From Simmondsia chinensis (taxonomy: Eukaryota > Streptophyta > Magnoliopsida > Caryophyllales > Simmondsiaceae), in contig JAGTTD010000015.1 of NCBI GenBank assembly GCA_018398585.1, forward strand, positions 4,903,001 to 4,967,000: a stretch of 64,000 nt of DNA, given 5' to 3'. Made by a program: the position numbers and the translations under genes. Each line of letters begins with the position of its first letter. Within the stretch, counting starts at the first letter, position 1. Below the pieces are notes generated by a model, which worked only from the letters and a program-made list of their open reading frames with translations, did not search any database and was not told the DNA's origin. Positions 45,640 through 56,170 of this stretch are shown one piece after another.

Positions 45640-48034
45640 GAGATGAGTGGAAGAAAGGAAGCCGGAGAATCGAATTCGGAGTCCACGGCTACACCTTGTT
45701 TGTGGATAATCTACCAATGCAGATGTATAATAAGTGGTTGAAAAGAATTTTTTTTTTAATCATGGGCATGCGATAGATACTTTTGTTCCCAAAAAACTAA
45801 GGCAGAAGAAGAGTCCGAGGTTTGGATTCACTAGGTTTTGACACCTAAAGAACGTAGAGGCGGCTGTCAAGAAGGCGAATTGGGTTTGGTTAGGGGATAG
45901 GAAGATTATTGTAAATTGGGTGAAATTCTCTAGAGATCAGAAAAGGAATCAGGAAGCGAGTAAGACTCCAACCCTAAAAAGACGTTGCCGAATCTTCCAT
46001 GGCGCGATGGTAGAACCTTTGTCACATTGTTAGTGGTGTACCACCTCAAAGTAACATCGGGGAGGAAGGGGAGAACAAATTGAGCAGTAATCAAGCAATA
46101 CCAAATAATAACTTAAATAGATTGATGGCCGTTGCTGGAGCAGAGAGAAGGATTGTTGTAGGGAAACAAGAAGAAGGGATTGGGGAAAATTGCGCCGATA
46201 TATTATAATCGAGATTGAGGAGGAGCTAAGTAAAGAATGGCCAAAGGAGATTTTACTAATGGAGGGTGCAATGCAATTTGAAGTACTAAATTTTGGTGGA
46301 AGGAATTTTGTGGTTATCTTTCAAAAGGAAGAAGAAAGAGACTTGTTGTTGGGAAAACATGTTCGATGGGCTGAGTATGGCATCTGTAACATGAGAAAAT
46401 GGACAGAATATGACAAGAATTTAAAAAGGTTAGCCTGGATTGCATGCTATGGTGTACCTTTACATGCTTGGTCATCAGAGAGCTTTAGGAGGATAGTAGG
46501 AGAGTGGGGTAGAATTGTTGCATTGGACGTTGAGTGCGGGCAATTTTCGAATTTTGAAGTTGGACAAGTACTGATTAAGACAGACCAATTGGAGTTGGTA
46601 AAAGATGTTGTTGTCTTGAGAAAAAGCTCGCAACACATTGTCCATGCCTTTGAGGTTGGTCAGGTGGTCTCTGAAAATTTTTTAGAATGGAAGAGTTCAA
46701 CAACAGAGAATGAATACCAAGAGTCTTCTGAGGAAAATAGACAAGATTTGGCCTTGAAGTCTCCGAGAGACGATAGGGTCGACAATGAATCACTAGTGGG
46801 GAAATAGAATGAATCCGTGCCGTTTGTCGCCGAGGAAGTCAAAGTGGTGAAGGAAACCCAAGAGCTGCAGCTTGGTGAAGCTGAGAATACGAGAAATAAC
46901 ATTGTTGAAACGTCGGAGAGCTCAAGTGAGACGTTTTGCCCGAGGTTTGTAAATCTCTTTGAAGTCAAAGTTCAGGAAGTTGATGCGCTGACGACTTCAA
47001 GAATTCCGCAGTCTGAAGGGGAAAGCTTAACAGAGGAGGTTAGAGAGGATTGGTTGGTCCAGTCGGATGACACTAGGCGACGCTTTTCCACCAGTATTTG
47101 TTAATCTCTTTGAAGACTCTACTTTTGCGAGCGCCCTTGCAGGCACTGGGCTTGTCGTTGATGTTGTTGTTGTTGTTGTTTTGAAGTTGTAGTTCAGGAG
47201 GAAGTGAAGGTTCCTTCTTCCGAAAATCAAATGACCAATCCAAAGGCAACCACATGCAATAGAGTTCGATTGAAAAAAGGCATGGAGGATTCGATCTCAT
47301 CAGGGGTTGGGAGCTCGAAGGAGGCCGTCAATGAGAGAGCACTGAAAGTGTTGAAGATAGTGCCTAGGTCTAGTCGGAGCTGGAAGGAAGTAGGCTGTCA
47401 TCATATTGCATCATTTCTGAAACTGAACAAATTAACCTACCTAGCGGGAAGGAAAGAGAAATGTAGGAAGGATAGTGTCCTAACGAGCAGGTTCGACACG
47501 CTAAAGAATGTGGAAAGATGAGTAAAAGACTAGGTTTAAGCTATAGTGGCTTAGAAAGTGATATGATCAACATGTTCTGCGCCATTGAAGCTAGTGCACA
47601 TGGTAATCCAATACGAAAGAAAAAACAAAACCGTATGTCCCGCTTTATTAGCCTATTAATCTCGGATTGATGGTAGAAGTTGTAGTTTGGGTAGGCTCGT
47701 GATTCGATATTGGGAGTTTTTTGGGAGGATTGGTTGTTGCAATGGAGTGGTGCTATCTTGTGTATGTTTCTTTGGTATGCATCTTTGACGATGAGATCTT
47801 CCGTTGTGGTGTTTTATTTGGTGTCTATTTATACTTGTTATTATAGCAAATGAAGATCTATGTCATGAGTTGTGGTTGTAGGTAGATCTTGCTTTTCTTT
47901 TCTTTTTTTTTCTTTTTTTTGGCTACATTTTTGTCTTGATCTGTACCCTCTCATGTATGGTCTTGGGTTCTGGCTTCATGGAACACCAATTTTTTTTATT
48001 GCGATTTTATTGCTAATTATCAAAAGAAAAAAAA
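45640..48034 (+). pseudogene. ORF1-only LINE (plant L1/BvL type), frameshifted
   Basis: The ORF1 start is near ATGAGTGGAAGAAAGG (about 45643). A shifted RRM follows (YTLFVDNLPMQMYNKWLK, then RFGFTRF), then the conserved ORF1 domain in the open frame 46190-46807 (RLAWIACYGVPLHAWSSESF, GEWGRIVALDVECGQF). An acidic/Ser-rich tail in pieces reaches 47521. It is followed directly by a G/T-rich 3' UTR and an A-rich end, TCAAAAGAAAAAAAA, at about 48020-48034. No endonuclease or RT is found. It is the same architecture as 28605-30655 and related in the ORF1 domain, but clearly diverged. Confidence 0.65.
47116..47179 (+). mobile_element. 5S/TS-type SINE, tail only, inside LINE ORF1
   Basis: GCGAGCGCCCTTGCAGGCAC, TGGGCTTG and a GTT repeat; the 3' 64 bp only. 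TTTGAAG flanks it (47109-47115, 47180-47186), splitting an ORF1 segment. Confidence 0.7.
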
Positions 48035-48394
48035 TTTAACCTGTTGTATTTATTTAATTATTGTATTTTAATTGTGTCAATTTAGATTTGTACTATTTAC
48101 TTTGTGCCAATTTAATCCATAGAGTAAAATTAGGATCAAGTTGGTGACAAAATTTAAATGATCAGGTCACAAGCGAGTTTAATTTAAGTTAGTGGGTGGA
48201 TTTATATTGCATCATTTGCATTTTGCATAACCAAATCGTTAAAAAATATATCGTTAACTTCACTTCAATTTTTATTATAGGACTAAATTTACACAATTTA
48301 AATTGTAGACGGCTGAATTGAGGTAATTAAATTATAAGAACTAAATTAATATAATAAAGAAAGTATATAGACCTCTTGTGTAATAGTCCTAGAA
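48035..48394. mobile_element. MITE-like element, 'ACTAAATTGACATAATTAAAA' family, copy 2
   Basis: Starts GTTGTATTTATTTAATTATT and ends near AAAGTATATAGACCTC, with ACTAAATTTACACAATTTAA inside. Ends and order match the copies at 24287 and 50340. It abuts the A-rich end of the LINE. Confidence 0.5.
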
Positions 48395-48744
48395 ATTATT
48401 ATGTCAACAAGGGTTACTGTATACCTTGCATGGATTTCTCTCTCTTTGCCTTAGTAGTTTTTTTTATCCCTTATGAATGTCTCTGTGTTTGCCACATAGA
48501 GTGTATGGTAACCTCAAATTACCTAATAATTTTTCGTCTCAAAACAGGAGGAGGGAATGAATAATAGGATAAAAAAGTACGACCTTGTTCGTTTGCGTGA
48601 AAATTAGATTTTAGAAATTAATGATTCGGGTTTCTGTTATTTGACGTGTATTTTTTGACGGAAAATATTTTTCAAAAGAAAAGGATTCCCCGCAATGGTG
48701 GCAAATGACTTCCCCGTAAAATGAAAGAAGTCATCATTCTAAAG

Positions 48745-48920
48745 TCTCGAGAGTAGTGCCAGGATGAATGACCTCCTGGGAAGTCGTCACCCCTCAGGTA
48801 GGGGGTACTTGGAAACAACCTCTTTTTAGGGTAGCACCCTGAAGGGAGAATGCTGCGTACATTTCCCCCCAAACCCTGCTTAGGCGAGAGCCCTTGGAGC
48901 TAGCACTGAGAATGTTGCTT
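48745..48920 (+). mobile_element. 5S rRNA-headed SINE, truncated inside the head (copy D)
   Basis: The 5S head begins only at the CGAGAGTAGTGCCAGGATG region and includes ATGACCTCCTGGGAAGTC. The junction is the shortened type (GTCGTCACCCCTCAGG). The body (GAAACAACCTCTTTTTAGGG, CTGCGTACATTTCC) and the tail AATGTTGCTTT follow. It shows truncation within the 5S part. Confidence 0.8.
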
Positions 48921-49083
48921 TATGTCAACCAAAAAAATATATAGAATGATTGATGAAAGATGCTTTCTTTTAAAATAAATAAAATCTTAAGGTGGGAATA
49001 TGTTTACCATTGAAACAAACAGCAAAAAAGCTAAAGTGGAATTAGGGGATATTGTTTTTCAGGGGACATTGTTATGCTGGTCC

Positions 49084-49332
49084 CAAAGAGGGCACCAACA
49101 CGCCGTCACCGGATCCCATTAGAACTCCGAAGTTAAGCGTGCTTGGGCGAGAGTAGTACCAGGATGGGTGACCTCCTAGGAAGTCTTCACCCTCAGGTTG
49201 GGGGCACTGGGAAACAGCCTCTCTTTAGGTTAATATCCTAAAGGGGGAAGGCTGCGTACATCCGCCCCCCCCAGACCCTGCGTAGGCGGGAGCCCTTGAG
49301 GCACTGGGTATGTTCCTTTTTTCCTTTCCTTT
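49084..49332 (+). mobile_element. 5S rRNA-headed SINE, full length, best preserved (copy E)
   Basis: ATTGTTATGCTGGTCC (16 bp, perfect) flanks 249 bp at 49068-49083 and 49333-49348. The head starts AAAGAGGGCACCAACAC and keeps 5S landmarks almost unchanged: CGGATCCCATTAGAACTCCG, box A AGTTAAGCGTGCTTGGGC at 49131-49148, GAGAGTAGTACCAGGATGGG and box C GGTGACCTCCTAGGAAGTC at 49167-49185. The 5S 3' end CTCGTGTTGC is missing at the junction. Body: GGAAACAGCCTCTCTTTAGG, AAGGCTGCGTACATCCGC, CCAGACCCTGCGTAGGCGGG, GGCACTGGG. The tail is TATGTTCC plus T/C-rich. The intact promoter boxes and TSD suggest it is the youngest copy here. Confidence 0.92.
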
Positions 49333-49497
49333 ATTGTTATGCTGGTCCGATATTGTAGGTTGTGTTGGTTCAATATTGTTGGTTATTCCCCATTCGGTGC
49401 TTTAGGTGTTGAGGTGTCTTGTGGGTAGTCTATTTGGTTCGAATCATATGTGTGTCTAGTTGATTGTTTTTCGTTCATTTTATATGAATAAATTCTC

Positions 49498-49502
<5 letters not shown>

Positions 49503-49550
<48 letters not shown>
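49503..49550. repeat. (TA)n microsatellite
   Basis: Uninterrupted TA repeat of about 48 bp. Confidence 0.95.
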
Positions 49551-49553
<3 letters not shown>

Positions 49554-50339
49554 TTAATTAGTTTAGGGAATTAATACTTTGAGGTTTGGATACTTATGAT
49601 TTCGGTATTTTAGCATTTTAATATATATAATGGAAATCATGAGATACATAGGAACTTACTAAAATTTTGTTCAAGTCCGATCAATTTTCATCATAAAATA
49701 TCGATGGCTTACATGATTAGAGCAATATATACATGCTATATCAATATTTTCAGCAAAAATTCAACAAATTATGAACAAATTCAGTAAATTATAACAAAAG
49801 ATATTTTTATATTAATGAAATAATGTGTCATGTTAGCATTAAATGACAAAAAATCTTAACATTATGATAAAGAGTTCTTTTTTTGGGTCAAATGATAAAG
49901 AATACTAATGTATTGTTATAACTATATGTTTCACATTAACAATTTCTAATAATAATCCACAAGATATATAATTGACAAAAATCTTAAACCTTATTACCTA
50001 AATGATAAAATTATTAAATCTTAAGTGCCTGATTATATATAATTTAAATATGTGACACTTGGGTTAATAGTCAGGCCTCAAAATACTTAAATAATAAAAT
50101 TTTATTTATTTATGTATTTAGTAATGTGCTAAAATGAAAAAAATTAAATGAAATTATGAAAAGATTTATTAAATTATTATTTCTGTAAATTAACAAATTT
50201 ATGATATAGATAATTAATAAAAATTAAAATATCCAAATTTAGTGTATCCATATCACTTCGAATGGTGTCGTGAATACCTAGTATGGTGCTTAAGTAAATT
50301 TATTAAGTAATACTTAATAATCTTTTTGCATTATTTATG
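49551..50339. other. AT-rich intergenic, nothing recognised
   Basis: Very AT-rich with no open frames, RNA genes or clear repeat ends. Confidence 0.4.
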
Positions 50340-50712
50340 CCAAAGGATCCTATACTTTGTTAATTATATTAATTTGGTTCTTGCACTTTTAATTTGTCAA
50401 TTTTATCCCTGAACGACTCAAAATGTGTCAATTTAACCCTTTGGTCAAAATTAAATTAAGTTAATGTCGTAATTTTGAACAGTAAAATTATGTTAGATGT
50501 AAACAACTTATTATAAATTCATATGTTTACTCTATTTAACTCAATTTATGGTTGAACCATTAAACATTTTATTAAAAACTTAACATAAAATTTTCTCTAA
50601 GGACCAAATTGACATTTTGAATTGTACATGGACTAAATTGACATAATTAAAAGTGTAAGGACTAAACTGACACAATGAATAAAGTACATGGACCTTTAGT
50701 GTAAAATACCTT
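50340..50712. mobile_element. MITE-like element, 'ACTAAATTGACATAATTAAAA' family, copy 3
   Basis: The best preserved copy. The left arm (TATACTTTGTTAATTATATT, TTCTTGCACTTTTAATTTGT) is the inverted counterpart of the right arm (GACATAATTAAAAGTGTAAG, GACACAATGAATAAAGTACA). The interior contains GTCGTAATTTTGAACAG and TTTCTCTAAGGACCAAATTG. Confidence 0.65.
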
Positions 50713-50739
50713 TTTTTTTTAATAAAGGTAAGGTCAGAG

Positions 50740-51010
50740 CTTTACAGCCTTAAGGACACCATTTCAAGAGAGGGAATCTCAAGGCCTTAGCTCGCGAAAT
50801 GGAGAGAAAAGTGCGGAAGGGAGCATGGTCCTAAAGAGAAACATCCACACTCTTAAACAGGCATTTGCTAACCAGTCCGCAAATCTATTTGCCTCTCTAA
50901 AGACACGGGTGAAAGAAATCTACTCAATAAAAGAACTGATAGTTCGAATATCCTCCACAATAGTCACAGTATCCGCAGAAGTGAAGTACAACCGCCCGAG
51001 GAAAGTAATA
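50740..51010 (-). pseudogene. RNase H-like (RVT_3) fragment, probably from a LINE
   Basis: On the minus strand a phase reads TVTIVEDIRTISSFIE, a TAG, then ISFTRVFREANRFADWLANA. This is the C-terminal part of the plant RNase H-like domain found at the 3' end of L1 elements and in free-standing copies. There is one stop and no start or upstream catalytic part. It stops shortly before the MITE copy at 50340-50712. Confidence 0.6.
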
Positions 51011-51196
51011 CTTAATATGGTACTTAATAAATTTAATGTACTTCCCCACCAAATGCCAGTCAAGTTGTTCTATTTAATTTTTAGGTTTTTCTAACAAGTG
51101 TTCAAAAGACGCTCTTTAAGACGTGATTAATATACATATTTATCTATTTTGTATAATAATAAGAAATGTTATTATTCTGCTTTTGTGTAATACATA

Positions 51197-51390
51197 CAAT
51201 ATGTCAGGATCGATCCTGATATTTTCGGAACCTCAAGCAAAAAATTTAAATGAGATCCTTCATTTTATTAATGTTAACAAGTGATACTTTAAAATCATAA
51301 TCCCAAAACTTGGGGGCTCCCAAAATTTGGAAGCCTCAAGCAGTTGCTTGAATCGCTTGAGGTTATGTCTGCTCTTGCAACATACTCCAA
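51197..51390. repeat. Remnant of a TIR element (GGCCTCAAGC type)
   Basis: CGGAACCTCAAGCAAAAAAT near 51228 and GGAAGCCTCAAGCAGTTGCT near 51330 resemble the ends of widespread plant hAT-like elements. It is too short and decayed to classify firmly. Confidence 0.3.
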
Positions 51391-51593
51391 TGAAAATATA
51401 TCACATTAATTAAGAGATATAATACTGTTGTGGATGCGGGCCTAAAATTCGACCCAAACTCAACTTGAAAACTGGATCTTGTTCAAGCATTGAGCAACTG
51501 AAACCCACAATCAAAACCAAGCGGAAATGAACCAGAAAAATGAAAAACATCGAAGAACACGTGATATATATTAAAATCCTAGTACTTGTTTTT

Positions 51594-52620
51594 TCATCTC
51601 GGAGGGTAACCTATCAACTCCAAACACCGCTCTTTGGTGTGCCCCTCTTTCTTACAATGTGTACAAGTAGACCGATTAAAGCGACGAGAAAAATTCCCCG
51701 ACATCGGGGCAGCTGCGGCAGTAGTAGTGGTTGCTGTTTCGGCAGTCAAAATCGCTGCCTCGGGTACAATAATAGTCCCAGCAGCCACGTTTTGCTATTT
51801 CTCTTCCTGACACAAAACAGAGTATGCATTTACCACTGAGGTTAAAGGCTTAGTGTTCATTAACTGAGACCTAACCGTGAAGAAAGAGACATTTAATCCT
51901 ATTAACAAGTCTAAAAGCCTTTCCATATCACAAATTGCTGAAAAAGCTTGTCCGGACCCGCAAGTACAAGGAGGAATGGCAACCAATGTATAAAGCTCGT
52001 TCCACAAGGATCTTAATTTTGTAAAATAGTCAAACACATACAGATTTTCCTGCTTTAAGTGTGAAATTTCACGCTTAATTTTATAGATCCGAGGAACATT
52101 TTCTTGTGAGAAGAGCTCATTTAAATCCAACCAAATATCATGGGTGGTTTCAAAATAAGCTACGCTAGCATTGATTTCTTTCGAAACCGAATTAATAAGC
52201 CAAGAAGAAACCATTGAGTTGCAAGCACTCCAATTTTCAAAATCCAGAGAATTCTCATCCGGTTTAACAATGCTTCCATCAAGGAAGCCAATCTTGCGTT
52301 TAGCTTTAAAAAACTTCAAAAATCGACCGTCTCTATGCAGGAAAATTAGGACCAATCAAAACTTCTTGAACAAACACAAGCCCTGGATGATCCAACAACA
52401 ACAACAACAGTCTCAGTGCCACAGGGGCTCCCGTACGAAGCAGGATCTGGGGGGGTGGATGTATGCAGCCTTCCCCCTTCCGGGTGGAAGAGAGGCTGTT
52501 TCAGAGGACCCCCATCCTGGATGATCCGATGGATGTAAATAATAGGGAGAGTTAGCATCTAGAACTCCCCCAGAAACAACAATTGGTGCCTCAACTTGAT
52601 TGATATTTTATTCCGACACT
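51594..52620 (-). pseudogene. Ty1/copia gag remnant, split by a SINE
   Basis: From the right: ANSPYYLHPSDHP-type N-terminus near 52520-52570, the SINE (52394-52515), then the capsid frame 51795-52355 (KIGFLDGSIVKPDENSLDFE, WLINSVSKEINASVAYFETT, YFTKLRSLWNELYTLVAIPP) and, after one TAG near 51792, the zinc knuckle CTHCKKEGHTKERCLELIGY near 51603-51665. It is a Retrotran_gag_3 type copia gag, a lineage different from the other two copia elements. There is no pol: the element is truncated left of 51594. Confidence 0.8.
52394..52515 (-). mobile_element. 5S/TS-type SINE, 5' truncated, inside copia gag
   Basis: CCTGGATGATCC (12 bp) flanks it at 52382-52393 and 52516-52527, interrupting the conserved HPSDHPG segment of gag. 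Minus-strand body: GGGGTCCTCTGAAACAGCCT, GGCTGCATACATCC, CACTGAGACTGTTG plus a GTT tail. No 5S head. Confidence 0.85.
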
Positions 52621-52744
52621 ATGAAAGAAAACAACAAAATAACACAAATTAAAGCAAGAGATAAAATTTAGAGGAAGCTCACAAAGTGCCGTAAATCTCA
52701 TGGCTGGAAGAGCAGCAGCGAATCAGGATTTTCAGGATCGAACC

Positions 52745-52758
52745 CGCTCTGATACCAG
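52745..52758 (-). other. Primer-binding site of the decayed copia element
   Basis: On the minus strand TGGTATCAGAGCGG, directly upstream of the gag leader. The sequence to its right should be the 5' LTR, though TG...CA ends and a second LTR are not seen. Confidence 0.6.
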
Positions 52759-54350
52759 GTAAAAATCTAAAATCAGAAAACAAATATGGAGAATAATTCT
52801 CACTTTTTACTTGGATAATTAAAATGATGTACAAAATAAATGAGTGTTAAAGGAGGCCATCAATGGCCGGTTACATGAGCCAAGGGAGAAGGAGAGAAAG
52901 AGACTTCTATGTCTTCAACGCAAGACTTGAATGCCTTGAATGACTTTGGGTGCGTTGAATGTCTTCACTTAACTATATTACATGGAAGAATTAGTACAAA
53001 GTAATACATGATAAATACAAAAACAAGTACTAGGATTTTCATGATATATGTGGTTCGGCACCTCAAAACGAGGTCCTACTCCACGGGCCTCCATTTCCAG
53101 AGGAGTCAAATCCACTATCAGTAATTTAGGGTTACAATCATAGACGAGCATCAAGATAAATGAAAACAACAGAGATTAAAGCAAGAAACCAAGAAAGAAC
53201 AAAAGAAAACCATAACTGAACGAGGAGAGTGAAGAACAGCCTAGAGATCCAAACCCTATATGCCTTCAAGTCACCGCCTTAGAACCGAGCATCCCGACCT
53301 CCAGAGATTCACCACCGTCTTCTTCTTCTTCTTCTTCATCAGTTCACCACTCCCTCTCTTCAAGCTTTCTCTCTCTACAAGCTCTTTCGTTCTCTGCGAT
53401 AGCATTCCAAAGAACCTCACAAATGTTTCATTTTGCTCACACCATTTATCACTTTCTCTCTCTTGCGTTTTTCACCCGACAAAAGCAACTCATCCAAAGG
53501 CTGATATAATGATCCGTGTCACGATCCTAGGCACGCAAAACACTGGCATTGGGTAACGGGCAGCCGGGCACGGGAATCCGGGTCGGTTAATAACCAATGG
53601 AACAATAATAACCAAATATTATTTTATCAAAAATAATACAAGATATTTTCTAAATCTTTAATGCTCATTTTAAACAAATTCCCAATTTAAAACCCAATTA
53701 TAAAATCAATAAAATCGTCTATAATTTATATTCCCCAAATTAGAAAATAATCGTCCATGTTTGTCTCCACGAGTCTAAACAAGGCGGGTGGCTAAAACCG
53801 GTAAACAACATCCTAATTTTCCAAATAAAAATTCTCAAACAATTTCAACCTTTATTTTATTCATGACACTCCAGTCTATTTTTACTGATGAACTTACGAA
53901 TCTAATTTACATTCTATAGTAGATATGCAAATTTTGTCGGACCACAATCCAACAAATAGTCTATAACAATTGGTTAAATTATCAAGAGAAATAAATAATC
54001 AATGTAAATTTATTATATTTTACCATGTGTCTTTTGACACTTGATAGAAAAACCCTTAACTTTTTTACTTATATACGATAAAAAATACATTTTAGAAAAA
54101 ACAGATTAGTGCAGTAATAATTGTAAATAAATGATTATTGTTACATCTAAATGAAATTTTAATGGTTACATCTTACTTTCTACTGTAAAATATTTCAAAA
54201 AATAATTTTCTAAAATCAGTGAAATTGCACAGCTAAAAAATAAAAATTTAAATTTAAGCATAACTAATTAAATATTAAATAAATTAATTAAATAACCAAC
54301 TATGAATTTCCTATATTTACTAGTGAGTCCTAGAAAACCTCTCAAAGATT
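52759..54350. other. Probable LTR remnant, then intergenic sequence
   Basis: 52759-53000 is probably the old copia LTR. 53040-53230 contains TGATATATGTGGTTCGGCAC, a phrase typical of plant LTR regions. A CTT repeat lies near 53310-53335. 53560-54350 is AT-rich with nothing recognised. Confidence 0.35.
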
Positions 54351-54754
54351 TGAGGTTCTGGGTATGGACCAATTCACTACGGCCACAATCTTGTTGGGAT
54401 CAGAGTGTTCAACCAAAAAAAAAGAAAAAAAAATCTTGGCGGGATCAGTTGCAACACCGTTTTTAGATATAACATGTCCTAGGTATTCCACTTGCTTGCA
54501 AATAATCGGTTAGCATGCAAAATTTAAAGCACAACATGCAAATGATCAAGATGTTCTGTCCAACGTGGACTTTAAATTAGCACGTCATTATAGAAAACAA
54601 GAACAAACTTCCTCAAATAAGACTTAAACCCATCATTTATCAGGTTTTGCAAGGTAACAGATGTATTAATTAACCCAAATAGCATAACCCTGAACATAAA
54701 GTGGCCGCGATGGGTTTTAAAAGCAATTTTATACACAATTTTCTCTTATATACT

Positions 54755-54889
54755 TCTCATATTGGGGGTCCTTAGAAACAACCTCTCATCAGGGTATCAC
54801 CCTGGAGGGATAAGGCTGTTTACATCTCACCCCTCCTAGAACCTGCTTACGCAGGAGCCCTTGTGGCACTGGGTCTGTTGTTGTTGTTC
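54755..54889 (+). mobile_element. 5S/TS-type SINE, head lost, inside gypsy RT
   Basis: Body: GGGGGTCCTTAGAAACAACC, GGGATAAGGCTGTTTACATC, CTTGTGGCACTGGG and a GTT tail. The flanks CTCTTATATACT (54743-54754) and CTCTTTCATACT (54890-54901) match at 10/12. It splits the RT frame right after HGYHQVSM. Confidence 0.8.
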
Positions 54890-55029
54890 CTCTTTCATAC
54901 TAACTTGATGATAGCCATGTCTAAGATCTATCTTAGGAAAATGCTCAGATCCACATAATTCATCAAGAAGATCATCAATTACTGTTGGAATTGGAAACTT
55001 TTTCTTGATGGTTAAGTCATTCAACCTCC

Positions 55030-55395
55030 AATAATCTATACAAGTACAAGAAGAACTATCTTTTTACATTACTAAAAATGACAGGAGAGATGGTTGTGAC
55101 TTAATAATCTATACAAATACAAGAAGAACTATCTTTTTACATTACTAAAAATGACAGGAGAGATGGTTGTGACTTAATAATCTATACAAATACAAGAAGA
55201 ACTATCTTTTTACATTACTAAAAATGACAGGAGAGATGTTTGTAACTTAATAATCTATACAAATACAAGAAGAACTATCTTTTTACATTACTAAAAATGA
55301 CAGGAGAGATGGTTGTAACTTAATAATCTATACAAATACAAGAAGAACTATCTTTTTACATTACTAAAAATGACAGGAGAGATGGTTGTAACTTA
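55030..55395. repeat. 73-bp tandem repeat, five copies, derived from RT gene
   Basis: Copies start at 55030, 55103, 55176, 55249 and 55322; they differ at only a few positions. The unit begins AATAATCTATACAAATACAA and ends GATGGTTGTGACTT. On the minus strand each unit encodes a piece of the gypsy RT N-terminus: the array replaces the single stretch that normally precedes the conserved Asp-Tyr-Arg-x-Leu-Asn motif. Confidence 0.92.
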
Positions 55396-55904
55396 AATTG
55401 TATTCTTTTGCTTTTGTACTGCTTATTTAGTGTGCAATTCTTCTTTTAAGATGGAATGATTCAATTATCAAAAAAGAAAAAAAGAAAAAAGAAAGGACAG
55501 GAGATGCAAATGGGCATTAACTTTGGACATATGAATAAATTTTGCAATAATTCGTCCACATGTTTTTCCATTTCCCCCATATGATAGTGAGGATGTCTGT
55601 AGGGCCTTAAATTAACAAGGCAGCACCAGATTTAAGTCGAATTCCATGATCTTGCAGATGTTTCGAGGGTAAGGTAGTGGGTCAAGCAAAAAATGTCCAC
55701 ATATTCATCGACCATACTCTATAAATCAAGAGGATAGGAGGGTTGAGAAGGCAAACTAAGATCAATAAAGGGATCTTCGATGCAAGAAATTTGTCCCGAC
55801 CAACAGCACGAAGCCTTAGTTAGGGCCTTTCTGATTTTGCCTCCTTTAACCCAAATACATTAGTAAACGTGTAAGCCTAGTGATCTCTATGAACTAGCTT
55901 CGTT

Positions 55905-56170
55905 GTGCTCCTCTATCCTAAACCGCTATGTCAACTACACGTATTTTAACCTGCCCCTCAGCTCTATCTAATATCATCTTCTCATTTAGGTTAATGTGGG
56001 TGAAGTCATATCTAAATGTCTCCATCTAATTTTTCTTTGGCTTGCCTTTCCTCCGATACATAATACAAAGTTGTTCACATTCTTAATAGAGGCAGTAATC
56101 AGTCTCCTTATAACATGCACAATCATAGCAGACATTGCCCCTTCAACTTGTCCTCAATTAAAACCACACC
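55905..56170 (-). pseudogene. RTE-type LINE ORF2 C-terminal remnant
   Basis: A minus-strand phase with stops reads GKPKKN, then METFRYDFTHINLNEKMILD and RAEGQVKIRVVDIA. This recalls the conserved end of plant RTE ORF2 (a Gly-Arg-Pro-Lys-Lys motif followed by an ALDRAEWRRRIHVADP-like end). Only the terminal portion survives. Confidence 0.5.

Larger units (their letters stand above)
54360..55850 (-). pseudogene. Ty3/gypsy RT pseudogene with SINE insertion and internal tandem array
   Basis: Reading leftward: linker sequence before RT (55500-55850, diverged), then an RT segment amplified in tandem (55030-55395), then [20 protein letters not shown] and [15 protein letters not shown] at about 54910-55030, the SINE at 54755-54889, and more RT sequence (54360-54740, including the region before the catalytic YxDD and the SKCEYLGH area) with many stops. 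It belongs to Ty3/gypsy but is older than and different from the element at 6175. No LTRs were found. Confidence 0.75.

Noticed and set aside
49084..49210. Genuine 5S rRNA genes
   Set aside because: All 5S-like stretches are single, fused to a SINE body, flanked by TSDs, and carry changes or a shortened 3' end. No tandem 5S array is present.
53260..53556. 98-codon plus-strand frame
   Set aside because: It contains a CTT repeat coding poly-Phe and no domain; likely part of a decayed LTR region.
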